Assembly: GCA_002914845.1 (NCBI GenBank)
Contig: JXTC01000077.1
Coordinates: 365,425-429,424, forward strand
Origin: Trema orientale
Taxonomy: Eukaryota; Streptophyta; Magnoliopsida; Rosales; Cannabaceae
Length of the DNA: 64,000 nt
Direction of reading: 5' to 3'
A program made the translations under genes and the position numbers. The notes beneath the pieces are model-generated. The model did not search any database. It was not told where the DNA came from and saw only the letters and a program-made list of their open reading frames with translations. Shown here in pieces: positions 1 to 12,493 of this stretch. Numbering within the stretch: position 1 is the stretch's first letter; each line of letters opens with the position of its first letter.

Positions 1-144
1 TTACAGATGCATTTACAACTTATTATCATCTTTCGTGACCTTTTATTTCATTCCTTTTGTGTGGCAGAATGCCTGCATGTTATTTTCGTCGTTCCTGAAT
101 CAAGTTAACTCACATTGTTAGTAATAATATGTTTTTGTTTTCAG

Positions 145-989
145 GTTCACTTAATGAGCTTAAAAGTAGAAGGAAATTATTCCCTCATTAGATGGGCCGT
201 TTTCCCTGCCAAATCTTCTGAGTACTTTTCCAATACGACTGCAATGGTAATATCACTAATTAGTGTTGGAGTACATAAACTTGAAAACTTGAGCCTTTGT
301 CATCTTTTGGCTAATATTAGATCTAAGGTTGAGTTTTATTTGCAGAGTATAATTCTGCGCTTGAAGGAACATCATATGCAGCTCCCTGAGAAATTTGGAA
401 GTTACCAGCTGGTTGAATTAAAAGTTGAGCCCCAAATGAAGCAGTATGTTTTCTCCCCCCCCAACTCTTCTTTTTTTTTTAAAAAAAAAATAATATACAT
501 ATATATATTTACTTATTAACTAAAAGNATTATGTACTTTTTGTTATTGAGAATGTCTCGGGCAACGAGTTCAGTTGTTAATATCACGAGGCATTTGTTTT
601 TAAGCTTGTTTCCTTTTTTCTTTTTTTCATCCTACCTTTTAGTTTTTTATTCGCCAGAGTGCTAGTTATTTACAATTTGTGACTATATTGGCCTTCTTAT
701 TGCGTACTAACGTTCCTTTTCTTGCCAAGAACTAATTGAGCTTCGTACTTGGCGAATTTTTGTGGCAATTTCTTTACTACTTTCGTCACATTTGGGATCT
801 TTTGGACATTGCAGGTCATGGTGGAAGCAACATCATCTATGGACGGTGACTATTGGAGTTCTAGTTACCTTGGTTTTTGGATTATTGACATTAGGGGCGT
901 GGTTGTTTTGGAGACAAAAAAGACAAGAGGTTGGTTCTTACGAACCTGTTGGCGCCATTGTTCCTGAGCAAGAGCTTCAGCCACTTTAG
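145..989 (+). CDS. 3' end of an unidentified gene; C-terminal membrane-anchored protein (partial)
   Basis: These are the last three exons of a gene that begins before the window. The exons I read are 145-246, 346-443 and 815-989, with TAG at 987-989. The first is preceded by TTTTCAG and followed by GTAATA, the second runs from TTTGCAG to GTATGT, and the third follows GGACATTGCAG. Phases agree (0, then 2), so the three join into one frame of about 124 residues. The C-terminus has a basic/aromatic stretch (SWWKQHH), one hydrophobic segment of about 24 residues (TVTIGVLVTLVFG onward), a basic WRQKRQ stop-transfer motif and a short acidic tail. That looks like a type I or tail-anchored membrane protein. 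An alternative exon start near 731 breaks the frame at the junction, so I rejected it. I do not recognise the family. Confidence 0.6.
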
Positions 990-3214
990 AAGCAAAAATG
1001 TTACTTCGGGATTGATGATTTTGTATAGTCGCTCCATAGGTTATATTTATAGCGAGTAAAGGCCTCCTCAGGACAGCTCAAGAACTTACCACCCATATTG
1101 GTGAATTCGGAGTTGAATTCTGCAATCCCTCTGTTTGTATAATAACATACGAAATTAAAAAAAAAAAATGAATAACACAGAAAAAGGTTATGAAATGCTA
1201 AAGATTTTCTCACAACTGAAGGTGATGCAGGATTTACTTTTTACTTGTGGTAAATTCTTACCTTTTCTTTTCTTCTCTTCTTGGGGTAAACTAACTTAAT
1301 TTTCGTAAAGCATTTACACGTGCACATCTTTCCAAAACGTCCAAATATTTTTAATCAAAATGTATTCTAAGAAAACGAATAACAAGCAATGTTTTCTGGT
1401 GCATATCATTCGAGTTACTTCAGCAATATGTAAAATACACTTTGTAATTCTTCAAAGGTTTTCTTACGTACTTCTCCTCTTGCAAAGTGACATTTTGAAG
1501 GGTTTTTCTCTTTTGATGGTGAGGTTTGGCTGCCAGCTAAGTAACTGTCCCTTGAAGGCAATACGGATGTGCTTTCAAGGTAAAATTGGCAACCAGCTAA
1601 GCTCGATAAGAGAGCTAGGACGCGTTCCCTTCAGGTGAAAGTGGAGCCGAGTAATATGTCAATAATAGGATAATGCTTGGAATTCAATTATTATACCAAA
1701 ATTGTAATTTTTTACAATTTAATTGGTAATAATATTTAATATTTTATGATAAATTTTAATACATTAACTAAATAATGATAACTCATATAACATATGTGTT
1801 AGTATAAAAAAATTTAATACAACAATTAAGATTTCTAATATTATCCGTCAATAATATAAACATAAATGCAATATCAAATTACTACAAAAGAAATAGTGAA
1901 TTTTCTCATAAATATATCATTTCCCTGGCTATGACATCACATAAATAGTGAAGTAATTGTCTCCTTTTATTGATGCTAATTGTTTATTTGCACTTCTTGA
2001 GAAATTCTTGCATTTCAGTTCTAACTCTGGTGATATTTATTTGATGGGGAATTTAGATCCCATATGATTATTTTGGTAATTAATTTTGGATCAAATTTTT
2101 TTTTAATGGTACGAAAAGTGAATGATCACGACCCACATATGACATGATCACTCACTCACTAGATGACCAGGCACCTAATAACCAACCAAGTAATTGTCAA
2201 ATCACCTAGTCATCAGCTGACTCATAAATCACATAAAAATTTTCCTTCTTTTTGCCACTTAAATTCCACTAATTCTAATTTCTGGCGACCGTAGTTCACA
2301 ACCAGTTAAAGGGTCAGAGCCTTAGAGAGCTCGATCTGGACGCAAGAAGCAAAGAAACCGAAAGGAAACTTTGAGATTGTGGTGACTGGTGGTCTAAAAG
2401 GCTTTCAAAATGGGGCCGGGCATCACGTGGAATGACATGACGATCAGATTGAGAGTGGTCCACCGTGGATATTAGTGGAGCCCGCTCAATTGGTAAACCA
2501 GGTGGCTCTTACATCGTACACTACTAACACTGCATGTGAATTGAATATTGTCCGTAGCCCAAATTCTGTCAATACTTCTAGAGAATCAATTTCAACCCAA
2601 CAAGCCTTTTTACTCATCAGACTCATGATCATCCTTTTGCAACTCCAACATAATTATCAACTAATAATTAAATTTCCAGCCAAAAAAGAAACAAGAAATC
2701 ATTCTAAATTAATTAAGTACTATTTGTTTGAGTCAAGAAACAATATTTGGCTGTACTTTGCGTGAACAACTTCATCAAATATCACACCATACCATCTCCA
2801 CATTTAGTTGTAACAGTCCTTCCTTCCATTCTTGATGCTTTTTTTTTTTTTCTTTTGGTGTGTCAGATCCTTATGGCCGACATTTGAGAGAGAGAGAGAG
2901 ATCTAATGAAACACGTATCACATAACATAGGATGCAATAACATACCACGTTCATATAAGAAATATTGAAAATAATAATACGGGACCCCATTTATTCACTC
3001 CCTCATTGAGAACAATAACCCACTACTTTTTGGCGAACCATACATACAATACAGTAATCAACTTTTGTTAATTTTTCTTTTCGATATTGTTTCCATTTTT
3101 GACAAATTAAAAGGGTCCAACTCCAATATATATCCACTCTAGCTCTCAAACCCACACAAGTAAAATATATAATAATAAAGGGCACGCTTTAAAGAAAATA
3201 TGGGAGATGAATTC
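990..3214. other. Intergenic, no gene seen
   Basis: AT-rich spacer between two convergent genes. The first part should hold the 3' UTR of the gene ending at 989. Short open frames here have no recognisable domain, no splice context and AT-driven codon use. A GA run lies at about 2888-2902. Nothing else stands out. Confidence 0.6.
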
Positions 3215-3725
3215 TTAAGGGCACTTGGACTGGCCCTTGGAGTTCTTGAGGTCCCTGTAGCAAGGGCACTCGTCCTTGTTTCCGTACGTCCCAGAGGGAA
3301 CGCAGTGGCACTTGTCGCAGCATATACCGCAGTACTTCAAGCACCGGTCTTGCATTCCTGCTTTCGAACACCTCACTTTGCACTTGGAGTCGCAAAACTC
3401 TGTCCCATTAACAATAACGTCAACATATTCAATCAAATTAATTAACCTAAGCCAACAATTGTTACAATAAATAATCTTTTAAGCAAAACAAATTTAAGGA
3501 AGAGAATTGCGCAATGTCGTACGGAAACCAAGTGTGTATATATATACTTAGCCAAAAAAAAAAATGTACATATATGTATGTGTGTATGTGTGCGTGTATT
3601 CATAGTAAATATATAGAAACATAACTAAACAGAATATTGTTACCTGAACCAGCCATTGAAGCCTCGAAGAAAGTGGAGCTGAGGACGAGGCAAACAAGTA
3701 GGAAAGTAACAAAAACGAGCTTCAT
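3215..3725 (-). CDS. SN1: Snakin-1-type GASA cysteine-rich secreted peptide
   Basis: Two exons on the minus strand: 3644-3725 (ATG at 3723-3725) and 3215-3399 (TAA at 3215-3217), joined in phase 1 by a GT-AG intron. The product is 88 residues, the usual length of snakin-1. Residues 1 to about 25 form a signal peptide ([15 protein letters not shown], then SSTFFEA). The mature part carries all twelve GASA cysteines, including the CGICC cluster, the CVPSGTYGN segment, ECPCYRD and the terminal KCP. GASA/snakin peptides are secreted or cell-wall proteins; snakin-1 in potato is antimicrobial and the family is linked to gibberellin and redox responses. There is almost no spacer between signal and cysteine domain, as in snakin-1 and unlike long-spacer GASA members. 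The continuous frame upstream of 3399 ([12 protein letters not shown]) is intron; the AG|AG acceptor at 3400-3401 restores the family sequence. Confidence 0.93.
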
Positions 3726-3850
3726 TTTTTGAGAGAGTGATTATCACTGAATTAAAAAAGAGAGGGGCAATATAGAGTAGAAGATAAATAAAGGCAGGCT
3801 AGTAAGTTTGTAGATGATGGAGTTGTTGTAAAGAGTCATACATAGAGGGG

Positions 3851-3860
3851 TGTATTTATA
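3851..3860 (-). promoter_or_regulatory. Probable TATA box of the snakin gene
   Basis: On the minus strand this reads TATAAATACA, a near-consensus plant TATA box, about 125 bp upstream of the snakin ATG. With the usual 30-bp spacing, transcription would start near 3825 and give a 5' leader of about 100 nt. Confidence 0.6.
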
Positions 3861-6800
3861 GTAGTTTAGTGATGCAGGGGTTGGTGGAACTTGAAAGGTT
3901 AGGAGAATTTTCTCGTACTAATATATTATTAATATTATCTCTTAGTTTTCTTTTGTCCTTTTCCCCTTTAGGGAATTAGTTCCTATTCAGCCAGCCGATT
4001 ACAGACTGTAAAACGTTGTAACTTGGTTTTGGATATTAATTAACAAGTTGATTCAATGAAGACTGTGAAAGACCAATCATATTTTAATTGGTTGACTTCT
4101 TTAGTTGCGTGGCATTCAATGGTTTGACATTATTTGTTTATTTGTGATACAAATACGTCACCGGGGTTCGAAAAGAGAAAAGACTACGTTGCCGGAGGGT
4201 TAATTAAAGAAGGCCGTTAACGTGAAGCTTATATTTGTCTTATTCCAAAGTTTCAGATGATAATTACTTGGAAGTTTCCATTTCTTTAGTTTTATCCAAA
4301 ACAATTTCACTATAATTCAATTTGGTCAAACAAAAAGTCTTAGTTCTTTTTTTGGGGGGAGAGGGGGGTGCTGAAGGTAAAAGAAAGTTCAAGTTATTGG
4401 GAGTTAATAAGTTGTTGACATATCTCGCATACTAAGTTGGTGCCCATTCATATACATATATATATATATATATTTGGCCATAATCTCGCATACTAAGACA
4501 CATTTGCAATGATAATTTGATATAAATGTGTGCTAATTGCTATATAATGGGCCTGTTTGGCATGGAATAACCAAACAGGCCAATGAAGCGCCTAGCATTC
4601 CAATTGCTATAATGAAATAACCTCATAATCACAAGTAATATTATTTTTCCGGGTAAACTATTCTAGTAAACATTAATACATTTCTCGTAGGTTCCAGTTT
4701 AATCCACAATACTAGAGATGTGAATTTTTTTTTTTAATCCTAAAAAAATAAAGGAAACACGAAAAAAAACATCATCAGTACTAAAAGAGTATAACGCACA
4801 AAAACAAAATGAAGAGTAGGCTCCACGCGGCAGAACCAAACAAAGAGGTCCATGATCTGTAAAGCTCACTTGAAAGTTGAATCTGCTTGACAACGCTATA
4901 GGGTATGAATGACCTATTAAACGTGGTAATCTTTTTCGTTTTCATGGGGTTCCAATTATGCTTACATGTCCTATTTGATTGATGAATAGCCTAGGAGGTA
5001 CCACCTAATTCATTTAAAGCACCTCTTGATTTTTATAAGGTAATAATGAAATTGAGTTAATTAAGAAACACTCTTAAAGGAAGAAAATGAAAATGGAAAA
5101 ACAAAATTATGGAACTAAGCAAATTCAACTTTTTAAAAAAAATTTAAAAAAAAAAAAGCAACTAGAAATAGATAATAACACAAAATTAATAAGAATACAT
5201 AATTTCAGTGCTTGCATGAAAGGAGGAATGGTCGGCCCCGACTTTTGCTACTTATATGTGTGCTTTTGTCACGTGACCTGTCTTTCGGTTCTGAAAATTT
5301 GCCCAAGGCAAAGACTTGGGTCAAGTTCATCAAACCCTCTTTTCTTTTTTTTTTTCGCTCCGAAGTTCACCAAACCCTTTTGCTTTGCCCATGTATGGCT
5401 CAGGCTCACCTTCCTGGGGAAATTACTACTCTACTCAGGTGCAAAAGATGTATATAAAATTTACCCAAGTTGCAACAATATTTGTTTAAATTATTGTGTT
5501 ACCTTTTTTGTAATGTAAGAGAGATTCACATGCACATGTTATGCTATGTTAGTCTAACTAATTATTTTGATTTCTAATTCTACTCGCGTTTACTTTTTTT
5601 CTCTTCTAACAAAATATTGATTTTGGATAAAAGAGATAAACGTGGTGCTCATCGTCTTTATTCCATATATATGTATATAGTTATATATGGTTCCAGGCCG
5701 CTACTAAGGACGATTTATTTCATGTTCGAGATCCTGATCAAAGCTAGCTAGTTGTAAGCGCGTACGTGCAATTATGTTATGTTTATGTTGGCAAAAGTTT
5801 TAGGTTCCCACCTAGTGCCGTATTAACTAGTTAGTTTTATGTAGTTTTCAACGCTGAAAACAAGATATATGGTATTATACTATGTACGTGCAATTTACTA
5901 GTTTTTATTTAATTTTTTTTTTTTTTTTGAGGGAGGGGCTGGGCCTGAAAGAAACGGGTGGAAATACAAGGGAATAAGAAACGAAGACAGCTAAGACTGA
6001 TAAGAACCGCATTAAATGAGTTATGATATACACATTGGAAAATCAGAAAAGTGGCCTAAAACAGAAATTTGAGCTCTAATTTTCCTTTCCCGGAATACTG
6101 GCCCCCTGCCAGGAGCCGTTTGTCTAAGTTGTATCATACATTTGGTGTTTGAAACTTGAAAGCAAAAACCGAAAAATGTTTATGAATTGAGTGTCCGAAG
6201 GTGCAGAGAGACAGAGAGAGAGAGTAATCGCTTCCCGTAATACGATAATGTGCATAATATATTCCTCGTAGTTATAGCTAGAATACAAATATGATCAAGA
6301 TTTGTAGTATTGCTATGTTGCTCACATCTTTCATACAAATGTATATGAATGTGTATTTACAATATACACAATATGCATTGATGATGAAGAAAAAAAAAAT
6401 GATAAACATTGGCGCCTCATGCAGTATTAAGCCTTAGATAATGGTCTAACTAAGGACCGGAAAGAAAGCTTTATTATATAAACCATTGATTTATACATAT
6501 TGGTATAGATATTGACAAATTTTGTTTTGCTTTATGGTTAAATTTGTAGGATAAATCACATAAATTTGAGCTATAATTAATCAATAAAAAAATTTGCCAA
6601 GACATATGATCGATCAACATTAATGTTATTCTCTTTAATGAGCCCAATTGTTACAGAAAAAGGGCTCAATGCATGAGCTGTGATCCTTGGCAGTTTTACT
6701 AAAAATCTGACTCATGCTTTCCTTGCCTGGTTAATTAGGTTAACTGACAAGTAATCCTCAACTCTTGAAACTTTACCAGCTGATCATGTTTTGTCTTCTC

Positions 6801-8076
6801 CCGATCGATCATCACGTTGTATGCCAGCTGGCTCTTGAGATGAGCTAGATATGGGAAAATCTCCCCCCTTTTTTTCCAGTAAATTAACAAAGAAAAAAAA
6901 ATGACAATTTTCTTTTTTCCGGCCCCTTTGATTTCCAGTTTTCACCATAGGTTGATAAGGAAAAAAGAAATATATGACTATAGGAAAAGGGGTGCAATGC
7001 AAACAGTAGTGAAGGTTGTAAAGACAGGAGCTAGATGTGACTGAGATGGCTAAAAAAACCCAACGAGGTTCCAAAACCAGCCCCACCGCATTAATATTCC
7101 TAGATGTGACTATTCAAAAGGGATCTTTTGTGTGATGTGCCTAAACACTATATATAGTTGATCATAAAATACAGAATGATGATCATGTGGGTGGAAAGGC
7201 GTTGTTCTTTTTGCTATTTCCATGTTATATTTAGTACTGGATGAGCCCACTGCCACTCAGTGACTCGCAACAAAGCAAAATCTTTGGTGGTCCTATGGTA
7301 TCATATCCTTGTCCGAATCCTCCAGGAGTGAGTATAGCTACAAGTACTCTTTTACGGGGTTGAGATCCGCCGCGCCGTAGAAATATCCTAGTTTCAACTT
7401 GAAAATTTGTTTGCGGTCGAGACAAATTTTAATGCAATGGAACATTTAAAGAAGATTTATAAAACAAATTTATGAAACGTTGTGAAAATTGAATGAACAA
7501 CAAATATAAACATATTGCAGAAATAAACCTCTCTTATTATCACCAACGGAGCATTAGATTGGTGTAAACCCTCAAATATACATCCCGTTTTCATATGGAG
7601 CTGATTCGACTTTCGAGTCAGTTGAGGCATTTTTGTTGGGCCACGTTCTGTTGGGTAATGATGGGTTCTGGCGTTCCCGTTATATGGGCCCAAGAATTTT
7701 CACAATTGTACATTGTTCGTCTGGGTTGACTTGTGAGGGAGAGACCGGGCTTCTAACGAGGATCACAAGCCCAAGAATCTGCTTAAACGGGGCATTTAGG
7801 TCTCAATATGGCCCATTTTTTAAGTCCTCAATTATTCGTGTTTTATTTTCTAAAACATATCCGGATAACTGATATACTCGAATATAAGCTGAATTATAAC
7901 AGGAAAAAAAACACATTTTCAAAAATCAATTGTCAAAAAAATAAATAAATAAATCTACTTACTTGTTGTGGACTCTATTATTATTTGTAATATTATCAAA
8001 AGGCGATATACTAATATAGAGAAGTAGTACTAAATTCACTACTTTTCAGTATCTTGTGATTATTGCTTGACACTTA
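3861..8076. other. Intergenic, mostly featureless
   Basis: About 4.2 kb of AT-rich spacer. It holds an AT dinucleotide run (about 4455-4473), the small palindrome reported separately (4535-4614), several poly(T) runs and a GA run near 6210-6224. Open frames at 5087-5518 and 6784-7086 contain homopolymer-coded stretches and no domain I recognise, so I do not call them genes. Confidence 0.55.
4535..4614. repeat. Short palindrome with Tourist-like ends, flanked by a direct repeat
   Basis: GGCCTGTTTGG (4550-4560) and its perfect inverse CCAAACAGGCC (4571-4581) are separated by 10 bases. The motif resembles PIF/Harbinger and hAT MITE termini in plants. It sits between two near-identical copies of AATTGCTATAATG (near 4535-4548 with a 2-base insertion, and 4602-4614). 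It may be the remnant of a MITE whose body was deleted. Confidence 0.45.
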
Positions 8077-8234
8077 GGCTATGTTTGGCGTAAGGGAAAC
8101 AGGAGAGAAAAGAAAAGGTTGGAGAGAAAGATTAAAATAAAAGAAAAAAGTGAAAATCATCTTGTTTGGTACGAGAGAAAATAGGGCAGAAAGGAAAAGA
8201 CGGAGGAAAAATTCATTAGTGGGGCCCACTATGA

Positions 8235-9110
8235 TTTTTTTTTTTTTTTTTTTGAGGAAAGAAGCCAGAAAAAGCGGGCAAAGAAAAATTTATTTCGAGT
8301 CATCAATAACAGATGAAGAAATAAACAAAAGATAGTAATCAACCCATGACATATCCTAAGATAAAGAAAACACATAACTTGCTAATTTATGGGCCACTTT
8401 GTCCCTTCAGGAAGGATATAGTGATAAAAACCACAATTAATATTAATCATCAAAGATTTAACATCTTGAAACAGCAAGGCATTTGCGGCTAAATAAGGTC
8501 GATTAAGACCCTGAGAAACTCTCGAAGCATCACATTCGACAAGTCCCATGTCAAACCCAAGCCGAGAGACCAGATGTAGCTCTTCCCGTATAGCAATTAG
8601 TTCACTATTTTCAGCGGAAAAATGACCTTGAACACATTTGGAAAAAGCAACAACAACCACACCAACTTCGTCCCAAGAAACACTACCCACACTAATGAAT
8701 TCAGAAGACGGACGCACTGCAGCATCCCAGTTCAATTTAATGACTCCTGAAGGTGGATGAAACCATTTGGCTAGAGAAATGGCACGTAGCTCTTTGACCA
8801 TCAGTTGATCTTGGACATTTTAAAATTCAGCAAGAAAATTAATAACGGCAAAATTAACCACCAACATCGGATCACATGGTGAACCTCCATGAACTAATCG
8901 GTTTCTTTCAAACCAGATAGACCATATAGTAATGGAGAAAACTTCGAACTCTACTTGCTGAAGATTTCAAAAAGATGCCAGCAAGATGTCTACAGCGAAA
9001 CCATTAAGAAGGGATTTTAAAAGCTTCCAAAAATTAGACTTCTTCTATATGACTTTACTATCCACACACCTGAATAGAACATGAGTGGACTGAATAGGGT
9101 TTTACTATTT
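8235..9110 (-). mobile_element. 5'-truncated LINE (non-LTR retrotransposon)
   Basis: The poly(T) run 8235-8253 is the poly(A) tail of a minus-strand LINE. The body carries RNase H and zinc-finger-region reading frames. Its flanks look like an imperfect target duplication: GTGGGGCCCACTATGA (8219-8234) and GTGGGCCCACCATAAT (9111-9126). The element kept only about 0.9 kb of its 3' end, which is usual for LINE insertion. Confidence 0.75.
8382..9110 (-). pseudogene. LINE reverse-transcriptase C-terminal region: zinc-finger remnant plus RNase H-like domain
   Basis: Reading the minus strand from about 9100, the reading frame gives HVLFRC and WSIWFERNRLVHGG, typical of the zf-RVT to RNase H linker of plant LINEs. 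In-frame stops interrupt it. From 8801 down to 8382 an uninterrupted 139-codon frame follows: WFHPPSGVIKLNWDAA, then the acidic and small-residue pattern of RNase H with GSVSWDEVGVVVVAF, AENSELIAIREEL, and VECDASRVSQGL. This matches the RVT_3 RNase H fold of plant non-LTR retrotransposons, where the first and third motifs hold catalytic Asp/Glu. The fragment has no reverse transcriptase and cannot act alone. The ATG of the open frame is incidental. Confidence 0.8.
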
Positions 9111-9286
9111 GTGGGCCCACCATAATTTATTCTCTCCAAAATAAAGAGAAAAGTGGAAAGAAAGTTTGAAATACTAACGATTAAATAAAATTATTAATTC
9201 GCACTTAGTTTTGAAATAAATTAATAAATTTAAAACAATTAAATTACAATTTTATCAAATTCCAATTTTCTTTCCTTCTTATGTAC

Positions 9287-12200
9287 TAGAGCTGGCAATT
9301 CGGGCCGGGCATGGCCCAATGGGCCAGCCCGTGGCCTAGTAGAGTGGCCCGCGGGCCGGCCCTTTTGTTGTTTTTTTTTTTTTAAGTTTAAACTATTTTT
9401 TTTAAATAAAAAAAAATATTTTCTTATATTATAAATACCCTACACTCTCTACTCTTTTATCACATTTAACAATTTTCAAATACTCTCTTATTCTCTCATT
9501 CTAAATCTCTAATTATATTCTCAATTTTATCTTTTTCTCTCTTATCTAATTACTATTTATTAATTATTAGTAATTATATTTTATAATCTCCAAAGTCCAA
9601 ACTCTCCACAATTCATAAAGCTTAATTGAAGGTACGATTTAATTTATTTATCACACTTATCTTTTTAATTTATTTAATTTGTAGTATATTTAGTTGTTTA
9701 CTATTATTACTAGTATAATAGTTAGTAGTTTGTAGTTACTAGTTAAGTAGTTAGTAACTTAGTAGTTCTATAAGACTTTGTTTTTAATTTCAATTCAATT
9801 GTAATTTTTTACAATTAAGATAGTAGTTCATTAATTAGTTTGTAGTTTGTAGAAAATTTATTAGAATATTATATTTTAAATTTCAATTAATTTTTAATTT
9901 TTAGTAGTTTACAATTAAGTTAGTAGTAGAAAATTTATTAAATATGATTTCAATTAATTNAAATTCGCATAGCTGAAGAGGGTGACCAAGTCCCCGAAAT
10001 GCAAACTAATCCAAATGCTAGTGGAAGTTGTTCACAATTTCAAGATAGTTGTTCGCCGAGTGCAAGCACGACCTCCAAACGTGCAAGGACAACTTCCGAT
10101 GTATGGGACCATTTCGATCCGAAATTCAAAGATGAGGCTGATGGTAAGAAGACAAAAATGGCAAGATGTAAATACTGTAAGAAATTATTAACTGCTAAAC
10201 CATCTAGCGGGACCGCTCATTTGAAAAGATATAGTGATGCATGTGTCAAAAAACACAAAAAAGACAATGAGCCCACTCAATCAGCACTTCAACTCAACAA
10301 GGATGGTTCGATAAGTTCTTGGAACTATGATCCTATAGTAGCTAGGGAGTCTCTAGCACGTTTAATTGCTATAAAAGATTTACCATTAGGTTTTGGTGAT
10401 TGTAATAGCTATGAAGATCATATTAGAATATCTTATTATCCAAACTTTAAAAGAGTTTCTAGAAATACCACTAGGAGTGATTTGATTAAAGTTTATAAAA
10501 ATATGTGTAAAGATTTAATATCTGAATTAACTTCATTAAACTTTTGTATTGCATTGATATCTGATATTTGGGGTGCTAATTCTAAACAAGATTATTTAAG
10601 TGTCGTTGCACATTATTTAGATTCAAGATGGATAATGTAAAAAAGAATAATTAGTTTTCGAGTCGTTGATAATAAACATACTGCTGAAATTATTAGAGAT
10701 AGAATTTTAAATGTTGTTGAAGAATATGGCATAGAATTTTAAATATTGTTGAAGAATATGGCATAGCGAATCGCATTATCTCTATCACTTTAGATAATGT
10801 TACCGCAAATACAAAGGCCATAAAATTACTTAGCAATTTGGTAAGTTCATACACTGGAGGATTCTTGCTGCATGAACGTTGTGCATGTCACATCATCAAC
10901 CTTATCGTCAAATTATGAATGAATGTTATAAGTGTATATATTGAAAATATTCGATTTGCTATTACTTATATTCATGCTTCTAATCCACGTATTGCTGAAT
11001 TTAAAAGATATTGCATAGCTCAAAGATTAAAACCAAGAAAATTCTAAGTTGACATGCCTGTAAGGTGGAATTCCACTTATTTAATGTTGAAAAATGTATT
11101 ACCATATAAAATTTCAATTACTATATTTTACAATTCAAAAATAGATTCATTAGTATTAAAAGATGAAGATTGGTTTATTTGTGAAAAATTTGTACAATTT
11201 TTAAACGTTTTTTATGAAGTTACTGTTGCATTATCTGGTATTTATTATCATACTTCTCCAATTATTTTACATCATATCTTTTTTATTGTTGAAATGTTTT
11301 GTAAGACAAGATGTGACCCTATATTTGAATCAATTATAACACGTATGCAATAAGTATTTTTGAAATATTGGTTTCTAATTCCTTTATGATATTCATTTGC
11401 TTTTATTTTAGATCCTAGGAGTAAATTAAATGGTCTTTCTAATTTATTTAGCTACATTTCTACATGTTTTGAGATAGATTGTATTTCTGAATATACAAAT
11501 ACTTGTGACAAATTTTTTGAAGTGTATAGTATATACGAGGCTAAGTTTGGCAGTAATCAACAACAACACACTCCTCCACAAGAAACTGAGCATGATAGGT
11601 TCTCATCCTCAAGGGCGTGGTCGTGGCTCATCATCAACATCATCAAGTTCAAGTCAACCATTACCACCAATAAATCCACAGCAATCCTCTAATCTTACTC
11701 AATATATTGAGCTAGACTCTAACATCGACCCCGATGATGAGAACTTCAAAGTTTTGGACTGGTGGCATAAGCGTCAACCAAGATTCCTGGTGCTTTCACA
11801 GTTAGCCCGTGACATTTTAACAATTCCGGTATCTACGATTTCTTCAGAGTCTGCTTTTAGCATGACTAAGATGATAGTAGATGAGCAGAGGACTTCGTTG
11901 GCTCCTGAAATGGTTGAGGTGTTAGCATGTGTTAAAGACTGGGAAAAAGCAGCAAAGTGAAATCAAGACATTATTCGTATTTGTAATGAAGAATTAGCCG
12001 AAAATTTCAATAATTTGTACATGAATGATGATGATGAGTCATAAACTCATAATTAATGATATATTAGTTTTTTCAAGTAATCATTTGAATTGTAATAAAT
12101 GATCATCAATAAAATCAAATTTCAATATTTCAAATTTATTTGTTTTATTATTTTTCTTAATATCCTATTTAATTTTTATTAATTTTTTAACAATAGAAAA

Positions 12201-12493
12201 CATATGTAGTTTATGTTATCAATTTTTTTAAATGAAAATTCAATTAAAAAGTTTAAACTTAACATGTTTAAAAATTTTTTTTTTAAAAAATCAAATAGTA
12301 GCAAAAAAAAAAAAAAGGGGCGAGGACGGACCGGCCCCTTTTGGCCCGCATTGGGCCCGTTAAAAAGCCCGGCGGGCCAACGGGCTCGGGCCGAACCCTA
12401 TTTTATTTTGGTCGGCTGGCCCGGGCCCGTCACCCCCTTAAGCCCGTGATGGCCGGGCCGGGCCGGCCCCACCCGTCCATTTTACCACCTCTA
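9287..12493 (+). mobile_element. hAT transposon, structurally complete with perfect 8-bp target duplication
   Basis: The termini are TAGAGCTGGCAA (9287-9298) and TTACCACCTCTA (12482-12493), inverted repeats matching at 10 of 12 positions. They are flanked by an identical 8-bp duplication TTATGTAC (9279-9286 and 12494-12501), the hallmark of hAT. Both subterminal regions are rich in GGGCC/GGCCC motifs (9302-9362 and 12335-12470), probably transposase-binding repeats. The element is 3,207 bp and encodes one decayed transposase on the plus strand. Confidence 0.92.
9999..12044 (+). pseudogene. hAT transposase (BED zinc finger, hAT core, hATC dimerisation domain), inactivated
   Basis: The open part 9999-10640 starts with a low-complexity N-terminus, then a BED zinc finger at residues about 35-85 (DVWDHFDP, then C57, C60, H74, C82), then the beginning of the catalytic core. 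The frame is broken by TAA at 10638-10640, a 32-bp tandem duplication (10699-10762) that shifts frame, and further stops near 10916 (KL*MN) and 11046. Later pieces keep family signatures: HERCACHIINLIVK, MPVRWNSTYLML (11054 onward), and the hATC block with PVSTISSESAFS and DEQRTSLAPEMVEVL (within 11505-11960). Another stop at 11958-11960 precedes the original end at 12042-12044. Gene and element are dead but recently recognisable. Confidence 0.9.

Noticed and set aside
731-814. Upstream extension of the last exon of the first gene (ELIELRTWRIF and on)
   Set aside because: Joining there breaks the reading frame from the previous exon; the acceptor at 811-814 keeps it.
3400-3436. Snakin start at the in-frame ATG of exon 2
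   Set aside because: That segment is intron; using exon 1 (3644-3725) gives a proper signal peptide and the exact family length.
5087-5518. Possible 143-codon gene
   Set aside because: Contains lysine and phenylalanine runs from A and T homopolymers, with no domain and no promoter or splice support.
527-9960. Single N bases at 527 and 9960
   Set aside because: Treated as assembly ambiguities next to low-complexity DNA, not as biological features.
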